From positions 1 to 13,493 of the forward strand of contig CALVQT010000018.1 in NCBI GenBank assembly GCA_944358375.1: a stretch of 13,493 nucleotides of DNA. Direction: 5' to 3'. Each line of letters opens with the position of its first letter. Position 1 is the stretch's first letter. This document shows positions 5,420 through 13,435 of the stretch, in pieces. The notes below the pieces were generated by a model. It was not told where the DNA came from. It saw nothing but the letters and a program-made list of their open reading frames with translations, and did no database searches. A program made the translations under genes and the position numbers. Source of the DNA: an uncultured Bacilli bacterium. Lineage in GTDB: Bacteria > Bacillota_I > Bacilli_A > RF39 > UBA660.

Positions 5420-6109
5420 TTATAAACCTAATGAATTTTTATCAATTTTCAATCCTGGACTCATAGTTGATGATAAACTTACACTTTTAATAAATGTACC
5501 TTTAACACCCGTAGGTTTATTTTTAACAATTTCTGATACTATAGCTCTTAAATTTTCTTCTAGTTTTGATTCATCAAATGATAATTTACCAATTGATAAA
5601 TGCACATTTCCGTAAGAGTCATTCTTATATTCGACCATACCTTTTTTAACATTACTAATTGCTTCTTTTACATTAGTAGTAACTGTTCCTAATTTTGGAT
5701 TAGGCATTAATCCTTTAGGACCTAATATCTTACCTAATTTACCTAAAGCTGGCATCATTTCTGGAGTTGCTATAATTGTATCAAAATCGAACCAATTTTC
5801 TTTTTCGATTTTTTCAAGCATATCTTCTGCTCCACAATATTCTGCCTCACTAGCTTCATTAGCTTTAGTCTTGGTAACAACTAAAATCTTTTTAGTTTTT
5901 CCAGTTCCGTTTGGTAGAACAAAACTTCCTCTTACATTCATATCAGTTTTTTTAGCATCAATATTTAAATTCATAGCTAAATCAACTGATTCATCAAATT
6001 TTCTAGGTTTAAGACTCTTTAGTACTTTAATCGCTTCAGTAACATCATATTCTTTATTTTTATCAATATTACCTAATGCTTCCACATACATCTTACTATG
6101 TTTCTTCAT
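5420..6109 (-). CDS. rplA: 50S ribosomal protein L1
   Basis: L1 (229 residues, normal length) binds helices 76-78 of 23S rRNA and forms the mobile L1 stalk that moves deacylated tRNA through the E site. It also represses its own operon by binding the mRNA leader. Family features are clear: KMYVEALGNIDKNKEYDVTEA near the start, FDESVDLAMNLNIDAKKTD, RGSFVLPNGTGK, the ILGPKGLMPNPKLGTVT loop (residues about 128-144) and GTFIKSVSLSSTMSPG near the end. The ATG at 6109 has AAGGAGG 8 bases upstream. It follows rplK by 66 bases in the same transcript and ends at a strong hairpin, so rplJ-rplL are not part of this operon. Confidence 0.98.
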   Translation of the reverse strand: MKKHSKMYVEALGNIDKNKEYDVTEAIKVLKSLKPRKFDESVDLAMNLNIDAKKTDMNVRGSFVLPNGTGKTKKILVVTKTKANEASEAEYCGAEDMLEKIEKENWFDFDTIIATPEMMPALGKLGKILGPKGLMPNPKLGTVTTNVKEAISNVKKGMVEYKNDSYGNVHLSIGKLSFDESKLEENLRAIVSEIVKNKPTGVKGTFIKSVSLSSTMSPGLKIDKNSLGL

Positions 6110-6175
6110 AAAACTTAACCTCCTTATGTGGTATTTGGATTATCTTTATTTCTCACGATTAATAATTAAATTTTA

Positions 6176-6781
6176 TTATTCTTCGTCGTTTGTTTCAGTT
6201 TCTTTTGATTGATGTGTTGTTTCAACCTCAACACTAGTTCCCTCAGCCATTGCTTTAGCACTTTCTTCAAATTCTTCTAATTCTGCTTCTAATTTAGCAG
6301 CTTGTGCCTCAGCTTCTTGAGCTTCTTTTGCTTGTTCAGCAAGTTCACTATCATTTAATCCTTTAACAGCTATTCCCATATTTCTTGCAGTTCCAGCAAC
6401 AATTTTAATTGCTTTTTCTAAACTATGACAATTTAAATCAGGCATTTTAATTTCAGCAACTTTTGCAATATCATCTTTAGAAATAGTAGCTACAATTTCA
6501 TTCGCACCTTTTTTACTTCCCTTAGATATTCCAGCAGCTTTCAATAATAAAGAACCTGTTGGTGGGGTTTTTAATATAAAACTAAATGTTCTATCATCAA
6601 AGATAAATATTTCTACTGGAATTATATCTCCCATTTTCTCTCTAGTTGCTTCATTATATTTAGTACAAAATTCTTGTAGATTAATTCCTGTAGGTCCAAG
6701 TACAGTTCCAACTGGTGGAGCTGGTGTAGCTTTTCCTGCCGAAATTTGTAATTTTACTTTTTTAACTAAATTTTTTGCCAC
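6176..6781 (-). CDS. rplK: 50S ribosomal protein L11 with a 60-residue acidic C-terminal extension
   Basis: L11 binds the 1070 region of 23S rRNA in the GTPase-associated centre, where translation factors act. Residues 1-141 are a standard L11: VKLQISAGKATPAPPVGTVL, GPTGINLQEFC, TPPTGSLLLKAAG and GTARNMGIAVKG. The canonical protein ends here. This one continues for 60 more residues: an Ala/Glu-rich predicted helix (about 144-180, e.g. EQAKEAQEAEAQAAKLEAELEE in two halves) and then a Thr/Glu-rich disordered end. I chose the GTG at 6781, which gives the usual MAKNLVKKVKL start and has AGGAGG (6790-6795) 8 bases away. An in-frame GTG at 6790 overlaps that site. It is the first gene of rplK-rplA, under its own promoter and leader. 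Confidence 0.97.
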   Translation of the reverse strand: MAKNLVKKVKLQISAGKATPAPPVGTVLGPTGINLQEFCTKYNEATREKMGDIIPVEIFIFDDRTFSFILKTPPTGSLLLKAAGISKGSKKGANEIVATISKDDIAKVAEIKMPDLNCHSLEKAIKIVAGTARNMGIAVKGLNDSELAEQAKEAQEAEAQAAKLEAELEEFEESAKAMAEGTSVEVETTHQSKETETNDEE

Positions 6782-6795
6782 GAAAAACACCTCCT

Positions 6796-6883
6796 ATATA
6801 TTCTAGATATTTTTTTTCGCGAGTGGTCTAGTGATAATCCCATAATCTCCCACTTATAATTTGTATATTTAAATACAAATTGC
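6796..6883 (-). promoter_or_regulatory. L11-L1 operon leader with probable L1-binding site
   Basis: The leader from about 6883 to the ribosome binding site has two folds. A hairpin of ATTTGTAT / ATACAAAT (6859-6880) lies at the very 5' end. Further down, on the minus strand, AGTGG (6850-6854) pairs with CCACT (6822-6826), enclosing GGGATTATCACTAGA-type sequence. GTGGGAG followed by ATCACTAGA resembles the L1-binding element of Firmicutes rplK leaders, where L1 represses its own operon. The match is by eye. Confidence 0.5.
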
Positions 6884-6889
6884 TAATAA

Positions 6890-6918
6890 ATAATAACACA
6901 CAAATCCAATAAAATCAA
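6890..6918 (-). promoter_or_regulatory. Promoter of rplK-rplA
   Basis: On the minus strand TTGATT (6913-6918) and TATTAT (6890-6895) are separated by exactly 17 bases. This gives 4/6 and 5/6 consensus matches. The start point would fall near 6883, leaving a leader of about 100 bases before the GTG at 6781. Confidence 0.6.
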
Positions 6919-6952
6919 GAAAAATCTATATAAACTCTGCTTTTTATTAAAA

Positions 6953-9385
6953 TTATAAATCATTTCTACTTAAAATTTGAGCAGGTGTTTTACTAATAAC
7001 TTTATAAACTGGTAATAATCCAATTAATAAATTAAATATATATGTAAACATAATAGAAATTAAAATAACAAAAATATTAATTGTAAATTTATCATTAATC
7101 ATATCAATAGTACTTAATTGATATAAAATATAACTCATAAATAATATACCACTAATTCCCGCTATTGTACTAATTGATATAATTTCACCTGCAAATATCT
7201 TATAAATATCTATTTTTTTCATTCCAATTGCTCTATATATACCAATTTCTTTAATCCTTGATAAAAATGATGCACGTATCATAAAAAATATTTCTATTAA
7301 AGATATAATAAGAATAAATATAGCTATAAGAATTACTGTTTTGTTACTTTCTATTTTTTTATCTAAATACTCTTTTTTATAATATTCATAACTATCCTTA
7401 ATATTATAACTATTTTTATATTTATCTATAGTAGATATTTTATCTTTAGAATATATTACCATATTTGTATTATTATCTATTAAATATCTTTTTACTGTAT
7501 TATTGTTAGTTAAATAATTTACATAATAATCATTAGTTTTATAAAAACCTACCACTTTTAAATCTACGCCATTTACTTTATAATCTATTTCATCATTTAA
7601 AGAATAGTTATATTTATATATGTCACTTATAATGACTTCATAATCGTTCATAGGATATTTACCTTCAATTAATTGTATACTATCTTTATAAATTTCATAA
7701 TCATATAATTTTTTATCATTTAAATCTACATCATATATATAATCTTTTAATTCATTATTATTTGATAAAATATTTATAAATTCACTTTTATATGAGTATA
7801 TTGATGGATTTTTTGTATCTGATATACCAACTAAAATATATTTTAAATCATTAGAAACATAAAATGTTTTACCAACTAAATCTTCATATGATAAAATACC
7901 TGCTTGAGTAACATATCCTTCTTTATATGTATTATCATATACTATTTTATCTATAACTATTTCATTTTTATTTGTTGGTTTTTTTCCATAAATTATATCA
8001 TCATCACTTAATATATCGCTGCTAAATAATGATCCTCTATATCTTGCTATTTGTTCACTTATATATGTTTGATAATAATTATCTAATTTAATATAAAAAG
8101 ATGAAATTGAATTAGTAGGTAAAATATATTCAATATCACTATCTCTTTCTAAATTAGAAAATTCATCTATTGTTAATTTTTGACCTTTTATCAATAAATA
8201 ATTTTTATCAATTTCTACAAAATTACTTTCATTTACTTTATTAATTGATACTAGCGATGAAATTGAATATGTAATAAACATTGATGAAGCTAAAAATCCA
8301 AGTAATAATAATTTCTTTAAAAAAGGATAATTTAATACTCTTATAAATCCATTATTAATCAAACTAAATATATTAAATATTGATGAATATTTAATTTCTA
8401 TTTTTTTATCAATAATATTATCAAAATCGAAATTATATTCTTCAAATATAGATTTATCTATTTTTTTATAATTATCATTTATTATTTCAATACCTGAACT
8501 ATTATCAATTGCTTGAATTTTATACTTGTTACTTTCGATATAAATATTGCCATTATTAATAATTAAATTTATTTTTATATTATCTTTTTCTATATCTTCA
8601 TAATAACAATTTATTTCTAAATTTTCATTTTTAAAATTTTTGTTATTTTTAATATCTTTTAAATATATTTTATTATCTATTCTATAATCTAACTCATCAC
8701 TATGTTCATTTATTATATCATCTATTATTTGACCATCTTGAATTCTAATAATTCTTGATGCATAAAATGAAGCTATATTATTTTCATGTGTTACAAGTAT
8801 TACTAATCTATTTTTCGATATAGATTTAATTATATTCATTACTTCCAAGGTATTTTTACTATCTAAATTTCCAGTTGGTTCATCAGCAATAATAATAGCT
8901 GGATCTTTTACTATAGCTCTTGCTATTGCTACCCTTTGCCTTTGGCCACCAGATAGCATTGAAGTATATTTATTTCTATATTTATACATACCAACTTTAT
9001 TAAGTACATACTCTACTCTTTTACTTATTTCTTTTTTATTATTAATACCATTGATTTTAAGGCTTAAAGCAACATTATCAAAAACACTCATATTATCAAT
9101 TAAATTAAAGTCTTGAAAAATATAACCAACATCTAGGTTTCTAATTTTATCAATATATCTACTACTTTTATTTGATATTTTATTACCATTTATATAAATA
9201 TTACCAGAGTCTATTTTATCTAATCCACCAATAACATTTAAAAGTGTGGTCTTTCCACATCCAGAAGGTCCTAATAATGCAACCAAACCTGTTTTATCTA
9301 ATGTTAATGATGTATTATTAATAACATGAATTTGATTTTTTTTATGTTTATTAAAATATTTATTTACATTTTCTAATCTTATCAT
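6953..9385 (-). CDS. ABC transporter, fused ATPase and FtsX/MacB-like permease (810 aa)
   Basis: The ATPase domain (1-225) has Walker A GPSGCGKTT at 39-47, a Q-loop (IFQDFN, 89-94), signature LSGGQRQR at 144-151, Walker B IIIADEPTGNLD at 164-175 and H-loop His200. A linker of about 130 residues (225-350), rich in Asn/Ile/Lys, follows. TM1 lies at about 356-378 and a large external domain at 385-680. The FtsX core has three helices (about 682-703, 733-755, 768-795) and the signature RIKEIGIYRAIGMKKIDIYK (710-729). Four helices in all, as in MacB, rather than the ten of BceB. The ATG follows the upstream gene's TAA by one base, and its AGGAG site lies inside that gene, so the two are translationally coupled. 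They probably form a heterodimer. The substrate is unknown; peptide or lipoprotein export, or mechanotransmission, are options. No clear terminator precedes the rplK promoter. Confidence 0.92.
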   Translation of the reverse strand: MIRLENVNKYFNKHKKNQIHVINNTSLTLDKTGLVALLGPSGCGKTTLLNVIGGLDKIDSGNIYINGNKISNKSSRYIDKIRNLDVGYIFQDFNLIDNMSVFDNVALSLKINGINNKKEISKRVEYVLNKVGMYKYRNKYTSMLSGGQRQRVAIARAIVKDPAIIIADEPTGNLDSKNTLEVMNIIKSISKNRLVILVTHENNIASFYASRIIRIQDGQIIDDIINEHSDELDYRIDNKIYLKDIKNNKNFKNENLEINCYYEDIEKDNIKINLIINNGNIYIESNKYKIQAIDNSSGIEIINDNYKKIDKSIFEEYNFDFDNIIDKKIEIKYSSIFNIFSLINNGFIRVLNYPFLKKLLLLGFLASSMFITYSISSLVSINKVNESNFVEIDKNYLLIKGQKLTIDEFSNLERDSDIEYILPTNSISSFYIKLDNYYQTYISEQIARYRGSLFSSDILSDDDIIYGKKPTNKNEIVIDKIVYDNTYKEGYVTQAGILSYEDLVGKTFYVSNDLKYILVGISDTKNPSIYSYKSEFINILSNNNELKDYIYDVDLNDKKLYDYEIYKDSIQLIEGKYPMNDYEVIISDIYKYNYSLNDEIDYKVNGVDLKVVGFYKTNDYYVNYLTNNNTVKRYLIDNNTNMVIYSKDKISTIDKYKNSYNIKDSYEYYKKEYLDKKIESNKTVILIAIFILIISLIEIFFMIRASFLSRIKEIGIYRAIGMKKIDIYKIFAGEIISISTIAGISGILFMSYILYQLSTIDMINDKFTINIFVILISIMFTYIFNLLIGLLPVYKVISKTPAQILSRNDL

Positions 9386-9386
9386 A

Positions 9387-11561
9387 TTATATCTCCTGTT
9401 TATAACTATTCATCACAGTATCTTTAAATAATTTTCTAGAATATCTAAATGTTAATATTATTGTCATTATAAATAATATTAAGTATAAAATTATATAATC
9501 ATATATTCTAACATAAGAAAATAAACTAAATAACATTTCATTATTTATAATAGAGAATTTTATAAATAACATAAATACTATAAAAATAATATATGCTAAA
9601 TTAGCTAAAGTTAATAATTCGATATTTAATAAAGATTTAGTTGTCTTATATGATGAACCTAATATTCTAAGTGTTGAATAATATATATTTCGAGAATTTA
9701 ATACTATTTTTATAGTAAAATAAGATATATAAAATAATACCAATAATAATAAAACTATTGCAATTAACATTACTATATTTAATATAGCAATTATTAAATT
9801 ATCTTCATTATATATTGTATCTAAAACATATAGTGCTTTAAATCCTAAATTTTCTAATTCTTCTATTGTATTTCTAACATTTTTAATATCTTTAATAAAT
9901 ACACTACTTTGATAATTTCCTTTATTAAAAATATTTGCATAATCTTCATCACTTATGAATATAGCAACTTCATACACATACCCAGTTTTATCTTTTATAT
10001 CATTCATAGTATAAACATCAGATATTATATAATCATTATTCATTTCATAATATAAACTATCAATATTGATATTTAATTTTTTATTTATACAATCATAGTT
10101 ATTACAATAATTTAATAAATCACTACTAATAATTGCGTGAGATTTTTTAACTTTATCACTAGGTAATAATTCATAATTTAATAATTTATTGCTTGTATTA
10201 TTATCAAATGTAAATGATATTTTACTAACTTGTTTATTATTTATTTCATTAAATTCATTCAACAAATTATCGCTTATATAAAATATATTTTTATAATTAT
10301 CATAATTATAAATTATTCCGACTATTTTATAATTATTTTTATTTAATAAATCTATACTAAAATTATTTGAAATTAATTTATCATATATTTCATTGATTGA
10401 ATATTCATAGGGATTAACATATAAAACTATTTCATTATCTTTCTCAATGGTTCTCCCTAGATCAATTTTATCTATTTCCCTTATGCTACTAACATTTCCA
10501 TTAAAATAAAATTCTTCATTTGATATACTTACAATTTGATCCAATATATAATCATTCTTAATTATTTTTTCAACATTAGATAATTCATTTACTTTTTTAT
10601 AATCTTCCTCGCTAATTATGCTATTATCATCTTTTTTGATAATAATTCTTGAATCACTAATATTGTTAAAATATATATTATATCCTAACATACTATTTTG
10701 ATTTTGGATTCTTTTGAATGAGGAATAAACAAAAAATAATGAAAATATAACAAATAAATAAACGCTTAATATTAATATAAATTTACTAGGAATGTTAAAA
10801 GCGTTTCTAACGCCTAATCTAAGTTTATTAAATAAAGATATTTCTTTATAATTATTTTCTTTTATTTTATCTTCTGCTTCATTTTTTTTAATTTTAACAT
10901 CTGATATAATTTTACCATCACTCATTATAATTTTTCTTGTTACATATTTTTCAATTTGATCATAATTATGAGTTACTATTATAACTAATTTATCTTTAGA
11001 TATTTCATATAATAATTCAAGAATATTTTCAGAAGATTTTTTATCTAAGTTTCCAGTAGGCTCATCCGCTAAAATAATTGGGGTATTAAGTGCCAATGCT
11101 CTTGCTATTGCTACTTTTTGCTTTTGTCCACCAGATAATTTAGATACTTTAGTATTTTTATACTTCTTTAAATGAACTTTATCTATTAATTCATAGACCT
11201 TATTTTTTATATCACTTTTTTTATATCCATTTAAAAGAAATATTAATTCTATATTTTGATATACAGAATAACTATTAATAAGATTAAAATTTTGAAATAT
11301 ATTTCCTACATATTTTTTTCTATAAAATTCATAATCTTTTTCAGTATAATGACTGGTTTCTTTGCCATTTATATACATTTCTCCTTCTTCATAACTATCA
11401 AGCCCAGAAATTACATTTAACAAAGTACTCTTGCCACTTCCACTTTCACCAGTAATAGCAACAAATTCACCAATATCAAATTTTAAAGAAACTTTATTAA
11501 ATCCAACTGATATTATATTTTTGTTAGAATAAAATTTTGAAACATTTTTTAATTCTAGCAC
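9387..11561 (-). CDS. ABC transporter, fused ATPase and FtsX/MacB-like permease (724 aa)
   Basis: This is the first gene of the pair. The ATPase domain has Walker A GESGSGKST at 38-46, Q-loop IFQNFN (88-93), signature LSGGQKQK at 142-149, Walker B IILADEPTGNLD at 162-173 and H-loop His198. All catalytic residues are present, so both partners should bind and hydrolyse ATP. The linker to TM1 (258-280) is only about 40 residues, unlike the 130 in the partner. The external domain spans about 285-585 and has Cys486/Cys491. Three C-terminal helices follow (about 588-615, 646-668, 685-705) with an FtsX-like loop (STLRILGSSYKTTKSLLNIE). The start is GTG at 11561 with AGGAGG only 4 bases away; no other start fits. 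The two permeases are divergent in sequence, so an obligate heterodimer is likely (inference). Confidence 0.92.
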   Translation of the reverse strand: MLELKNVSKFYSNKNIISVGFNKVSLKFDIGEFVAITGESGSGKSTLLNVISGLDSYEEGEMYINGKETSHYTEKDYEFYRKKYVGNIFQNFNLINSYSVYQNIELIFLLNGYKKSDIKNKVYELIDKVHLKKYKNTKVSKLSGGQKQKVAIARALALNTPIILADEPTGNLDKKSSENILELLYEISKDKLVIIVTHNYDQIEKYVTRKIIMSDGKIISDVKIKKNEAEDKIKENNYKEISLFNKLRLGVRNAFNIPSKFILILSVYLFVIFSLFFVYSSFKRIQNQNSMLGYNIYFNNISDSRIIIKKDDNSIISEEDYKKVNELSNVEKIIKNDYILDQIVSISNEEFYFNGNVSSIREIDKIDLGRTIEKDNEIVLYVNPYEYSINEIYDKLISNNFSIDLLNKNNYKIVGIIYNYDNYKNIFYISDNLLNEFNEINNKQVSKISFTFDNNTSNKLLNYELLPSDKVKKSHAIISSDLLNYCNNYDCINKKLNINIDSLYYEMNNDYIISDVYTMNDIKDKTGYVYEVAIFISDEDYANIFNKGNYQSSVFIKDIKNVRNTIEELENLGFKALYVLDTIYNEDNLIIAILNIVMLIAIVLLLLVLFYISYFTIKIVLNSRNIYYSTLRILGSSYKTTKSLLNIELLTLANLAYIIFIVFMLFIKFSIINNEMLFSLFSYVRIYDYIILYLILFIMTIILTFRYSRKLFKDTVMNSYKQEI

Positions 11562-11579
11562 AATTCCTCCTATAAATTA

Positions 11580-11609
11580 TTTATATTATTAAAAACACCT
11601 TTAAAACAA
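11580..11609 (-). promoter_or_regulatory. Possible promoter of the ABC operon, overlapping an upstream terminator
   Basis: On the minus strand TTGTTT (11604-11609) and TATAAA (11580-11585) are 18 bases apart. The -35 lies inside the terminator of the dehydrogenase gene. With only about 75 bases between the two genes, there is little other room for a promoter. Confidence 0.33.
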
Positions 11610-11634
11610 TAATTATAAATTTAAAGGTGTTTTT
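11591..11634. terminator. Terminator of the dehydrogenase gene
   Basis: AAAAACACCTTTAAA (11591-11605) and TTTAAAGGTGTTTTT (11620-11634) are perfect 15-base complementary arms with a 14-base loop, ending in T runs on both strands, 9 bases after the stop codon of the dehydrogenase. Confidence 0.88.
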
Positions 11635-11643
11635 ATATATTAA

Positions 11644-12690
11644 TTATTTTATATCAATAATTTTTGTCTTATTTGGATCTACTAATATTTTAATTGCATC
11701 ATCTTTACCACTAGTTAGTCTTTCAAATGCATTTTGGACATCATCTAGTAAAACAATATCATCAATAAATTTTTCTAAATTAATTTTCTTATTTGACACT
11801 AATTTTATTACTTCATCAAATTCTTCTGGTTTATATCCAATAGATCCTTTAATATTAATTTCCTTCATTACTGCCATTATCATTGGTACATTAACATTAT
11901 TCATAGATATACCAACCATCACCAAATTACCGTTAGGTTTTATAAATAATATAGCACTACTAAGTGCAGCTGAATTTCCACAGCAATCAGCTACTATATC
12001 AAATCCATCTGGAACTATAGAAAATAATTTTTCATTTAATTTAGGATCTAATGCATTGAACCATTCATCAGCCACTCCTAATTTAACGGCTTTTGCTCCC
12101 CTTAAAGGGTTAGTTTCTGTAAGAGCAATATAAGAACAACCTTTAAGTCTTAAAAATACAGCTGTCAATATTCCTATAATGCCACCACCTATTACAAGTG
12201 CTTTATCTCCTTTTTTAACATTTGCAATATTTGCAGCACGCAATGCAACTGCAGCTGGTTCAATCATAGCTCCTGTATCATAGCTTACATTATCTGGGAG
12301 TAATCTAACCATATCTTCTCTTACTAAAATTCTTCCACCAAATCCACCTGGTGTATGTGTTGTTAAACCAATTGCGTTAGCCCATGTTTGTGAACAAATT
12401 TGAACTTCTCCACTTTTACAATATTTACATTTCATACAAGGAGAAATAGGAAGAGCAGTAACTCTATCTCCTGTATTAAATTTTTTACTTCCACCATTAT
12501 CAATAACTATTCCGCTAAATTCATGTCCCATAACAAGACCTTTAGGCTCTCCAATATCCCAATAATGAATATCAGATCCACAAATTCCTGCTTTAATTAC
12601 ATCAATTAAAACATATCCCTCTTTTCCAATTGGTTCTTCTTTTTTTTCAACGACTAATTTTTTTGGGCCAACCAATGCCACACATCTCAT
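11644..12690 (-). CDS. Zinc-dependent medium-chain alcohol/polyol dehydrogenase
   Basis: This 348-residue cytoplasmic oxidoreductase of the MDR family interconverts an alcohol or polyol and the carbonyl compound with NAD(P). Catalytic zinc ligands are visible: Cys37 (GICGSDIH), His56 and Glu57 (GHEFSG) and Glu144 (MIEPAAVAL). The structural zinc lobe is complete with Cys85, Cys88, Cys91 and Cys99. The Rossmann loop is GGGIIG (168-173), and an acid after the second strand (Glu192) suggests NAD over NADP. The GSDIHYW and MIEP motifs are closest to sorbitol/threonine/butanediol dehydrogenases, but the substrate cannot be assigned. The ATG at 12690 has GAGGGTGAT just upstream. An extended -10 (TGTTAAAAT, 12715-12723) lies before it. 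It is monocistronic, between two terminators. Confidence 0.93.
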   Translation of the reverse strand: MRCVALVGPKKLVVEKKEEPIGKEGYVLIDVIKAGICGSDIHYWDIGEPKGLVMGHEFSGIVIDNGGSKKFNTGDRVTALPISPCMKCKYCKSGEVQICSQTWANAIGLTTHTPGGFGGRILVREDMVRLLPDNVSYDTGAMIEPAAVALRAANIANVKKGDKALVIGGGIIGILTAVFLRLKGCSYIALTETNPLRGAKAVKLGVADEWFNALDPKLNEKLFSIVPDGFDIVADCCGNSAALSSAILFIKPNGNLVMVGISMNNVNVPMIMAVMKEINIKGSIGYKPEEFDEVIKLVSNKKINLEKFIDDIVLLDDVQNAFERLTSGKDDAIKILVDPNKTKIIDIK

Positions 12691-12714
12691 ATTATCACCC
12701 TCTATTCTAAAATT

Positions 12715-12723
12715 ATTTTAACA
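12715..12723 (-). promoter_or_regulatory. Extended -10 of the dehydrogenase gene
   Basis: The minus strand reads TGTTAAAAT, a TGn extended -10 with TAAAAT, 25 bases before the start codon. No good -35 is seen. Confidence 0.38.
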
Positions 12724-12748
12724 TATATTTTTAAAAATTGCATTAAAA

Positions 12749-12777
12749 AATCACACAATAACATTTTTTGTGTGATT
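12749..12777. terminator. Terminator of the rubrerythrin gene
   Basis: AATCACACAA (12749-12758) and TTGTGTGATT (12768-12777) form a perfect 10-bp stem with a 9-base loop. On the minus strand it is followed by a T run; the plus strand is T-rich too. It starts eight bases after the rubrerythrin stop. Confidence 0.88.
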
Positions 12778-12784
12778 AATTTTT

Positions 12785-13327
12785 TTAAATATAATTTTCA
12801 GCTTTAACTTCCATATAACTTTCTGGATGTTTACAAACTGGACAAACTTTAAGTGCTGATTTACCTTTGTAAATATGTCCACAATTTCTACAAATCCATA
12901 CCTTTTCTTCACCTTTAGTGAACACTAAGTTATTTTCAACGTTACCAACTAAAGTCATGTATCTTTCTTCATGATGTTTTTCGATTTCTCCAACCATTTC
13001 AAACAATGCCGCTATTTGTGTAAAACCTTCTTCTTTAGCAGTTTCAGCAAATTCTTTATACATTTGTGTCCATTCATAATTTTCACCAGATGCTGCATCT
13101 TTCAAATTTTCAAGTGTTGTAGGAACATCTCCACCATGTAATTCTTTGAACCATAATTTTGCATGTTCTTTTTCATTATTAGCAGTTTCTTCAAAAATAG
13201 CTGCTATTTGTTCAAATCCTTCTTTTTTTGCTTTAGAAGCATAATATGTATATTTATTTCTGGCTTGACTTTCACCAGCAAATGCTGCTAATAAATTAGC
13301 CTCTGTTTTACTTCCTTTTAATTCCAT
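12785..13327 (-). CDS. rbr: Rubrerythrin
   Basis: Rubrerythrin is a cytoplasmic non-haem iron peroxidase of anaerobes that reduces hydrogen peroxide with electrons from rubredoxin or NADH systems. The N-terminal four-helix diiron domain carries Glu19 ([11 protein letters not shown]), the ExxH pair Glu52/His55 ([10 protein letters not shown]), Glu95 ([11 protein letters not shown]) and a second ExxH, Glu116/His119 ([10 protein letters not shown]). The C-terminal rubredoxin-like domain (about 141-180) binds one iron through Cys146/Cys149 (CRNC) and Cys162/Cys165 (CPVC). Length (180) and domain order are standard, with no reversal or loss. The ATG at 13327 has AGGAGG 10 bases upstream. It is monocistronic with a near-consensus promoter at 13363-13391, which suggests high expression. 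Confidence 0.97.
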   Translation of the reverse strand: MELKGSKTEANLLAAFAGESQARNKYTYYASKAKKEGFEQIAAIFEETANNEKEHAKLWFKELHGGDVPTTLENLKDAASGENYEWTQMYKEFAETAKEEGFTQIAALFEMVGEIEKHHEERYMTLVGNVENNLVFTKGEEKVWICRNCGHIYKGKSALKVCPVCKHPESYMEVKAENYI

Positions 13328-13362
13328 TTTTTATTTACCTCCTATAATAAATTTCTAGTAAA

Positions 13363-13391
13363 ATTTTAATATATTATAATTGAAATGTCAA
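13363..13391 (-). promoter_or_regulatory. Near-consensus promoter of the rubrerythrin gene
   Basis: On the minus strand a perfect TTGACA (13386-13391) and TAAAAT (13363-13368) are separated by exactly 17 bases. It is the best sigma-70/SigA-type promoter in the window and sits 36 bases before the start codon. Confidence 0.75.
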
Positions 13392-13413
13392 TCATTGTTA
13401 ATCTTTATATAAA

Positions 13414-13435
13414 TATTTTATGATTATTTTATGAT
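13414..13435. repeat. 11-bp tandem repeat upstream of the rubrerythrin promoter
   Basis: TATTTTATGAT occurs twice in perfect tandem (13414-13424 and 13425-13435), about 22 bp upstream of the -35 box. The 11-bp period is about one helical turn, so two copies face the same side of the DNA. It could be an activator site, a redox-regulator site or an UP-like AT element. Confidence 0.5.

Noticed and set aside
5871..6212. Open frame on plus strand antisense to rplA and its upstream gap
   Set aside because: It is the complement of highly conserved L1 coding sequence, with no ribosome binding site and no recognisable domain.
6859..6880. ATTTGTAT/ATACAAAT hairpin as terminator of the ABC operon
   Set aside because: No T run follows on either strand, and it lies downstream of the rplK promoter, so a leader hairpin is more likely.
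6953..11561. Bacitracin-type BceAB resistance system
   Set aside because: BceB permeases have ten helices and a separate ATPase; here each permease has four helices fused to its ATPase, and no two-component system is adjacent.
11627..12133. 168-codon open frame on plus strand antisense to the dehydrogenase
   Set aside because: The minus-strand protein has all zinc ligands and family motifs; the antisense frame is Ser/Ile/Phe-rich shadow sequence starting inside a terminator.
13386..13435. PerR or Fur box at the rubrerythrin promoter
   Set aside because: Only partial resemblance to TTATAATnATTATAA in AT-rich DNA; not distinguishable from chance.
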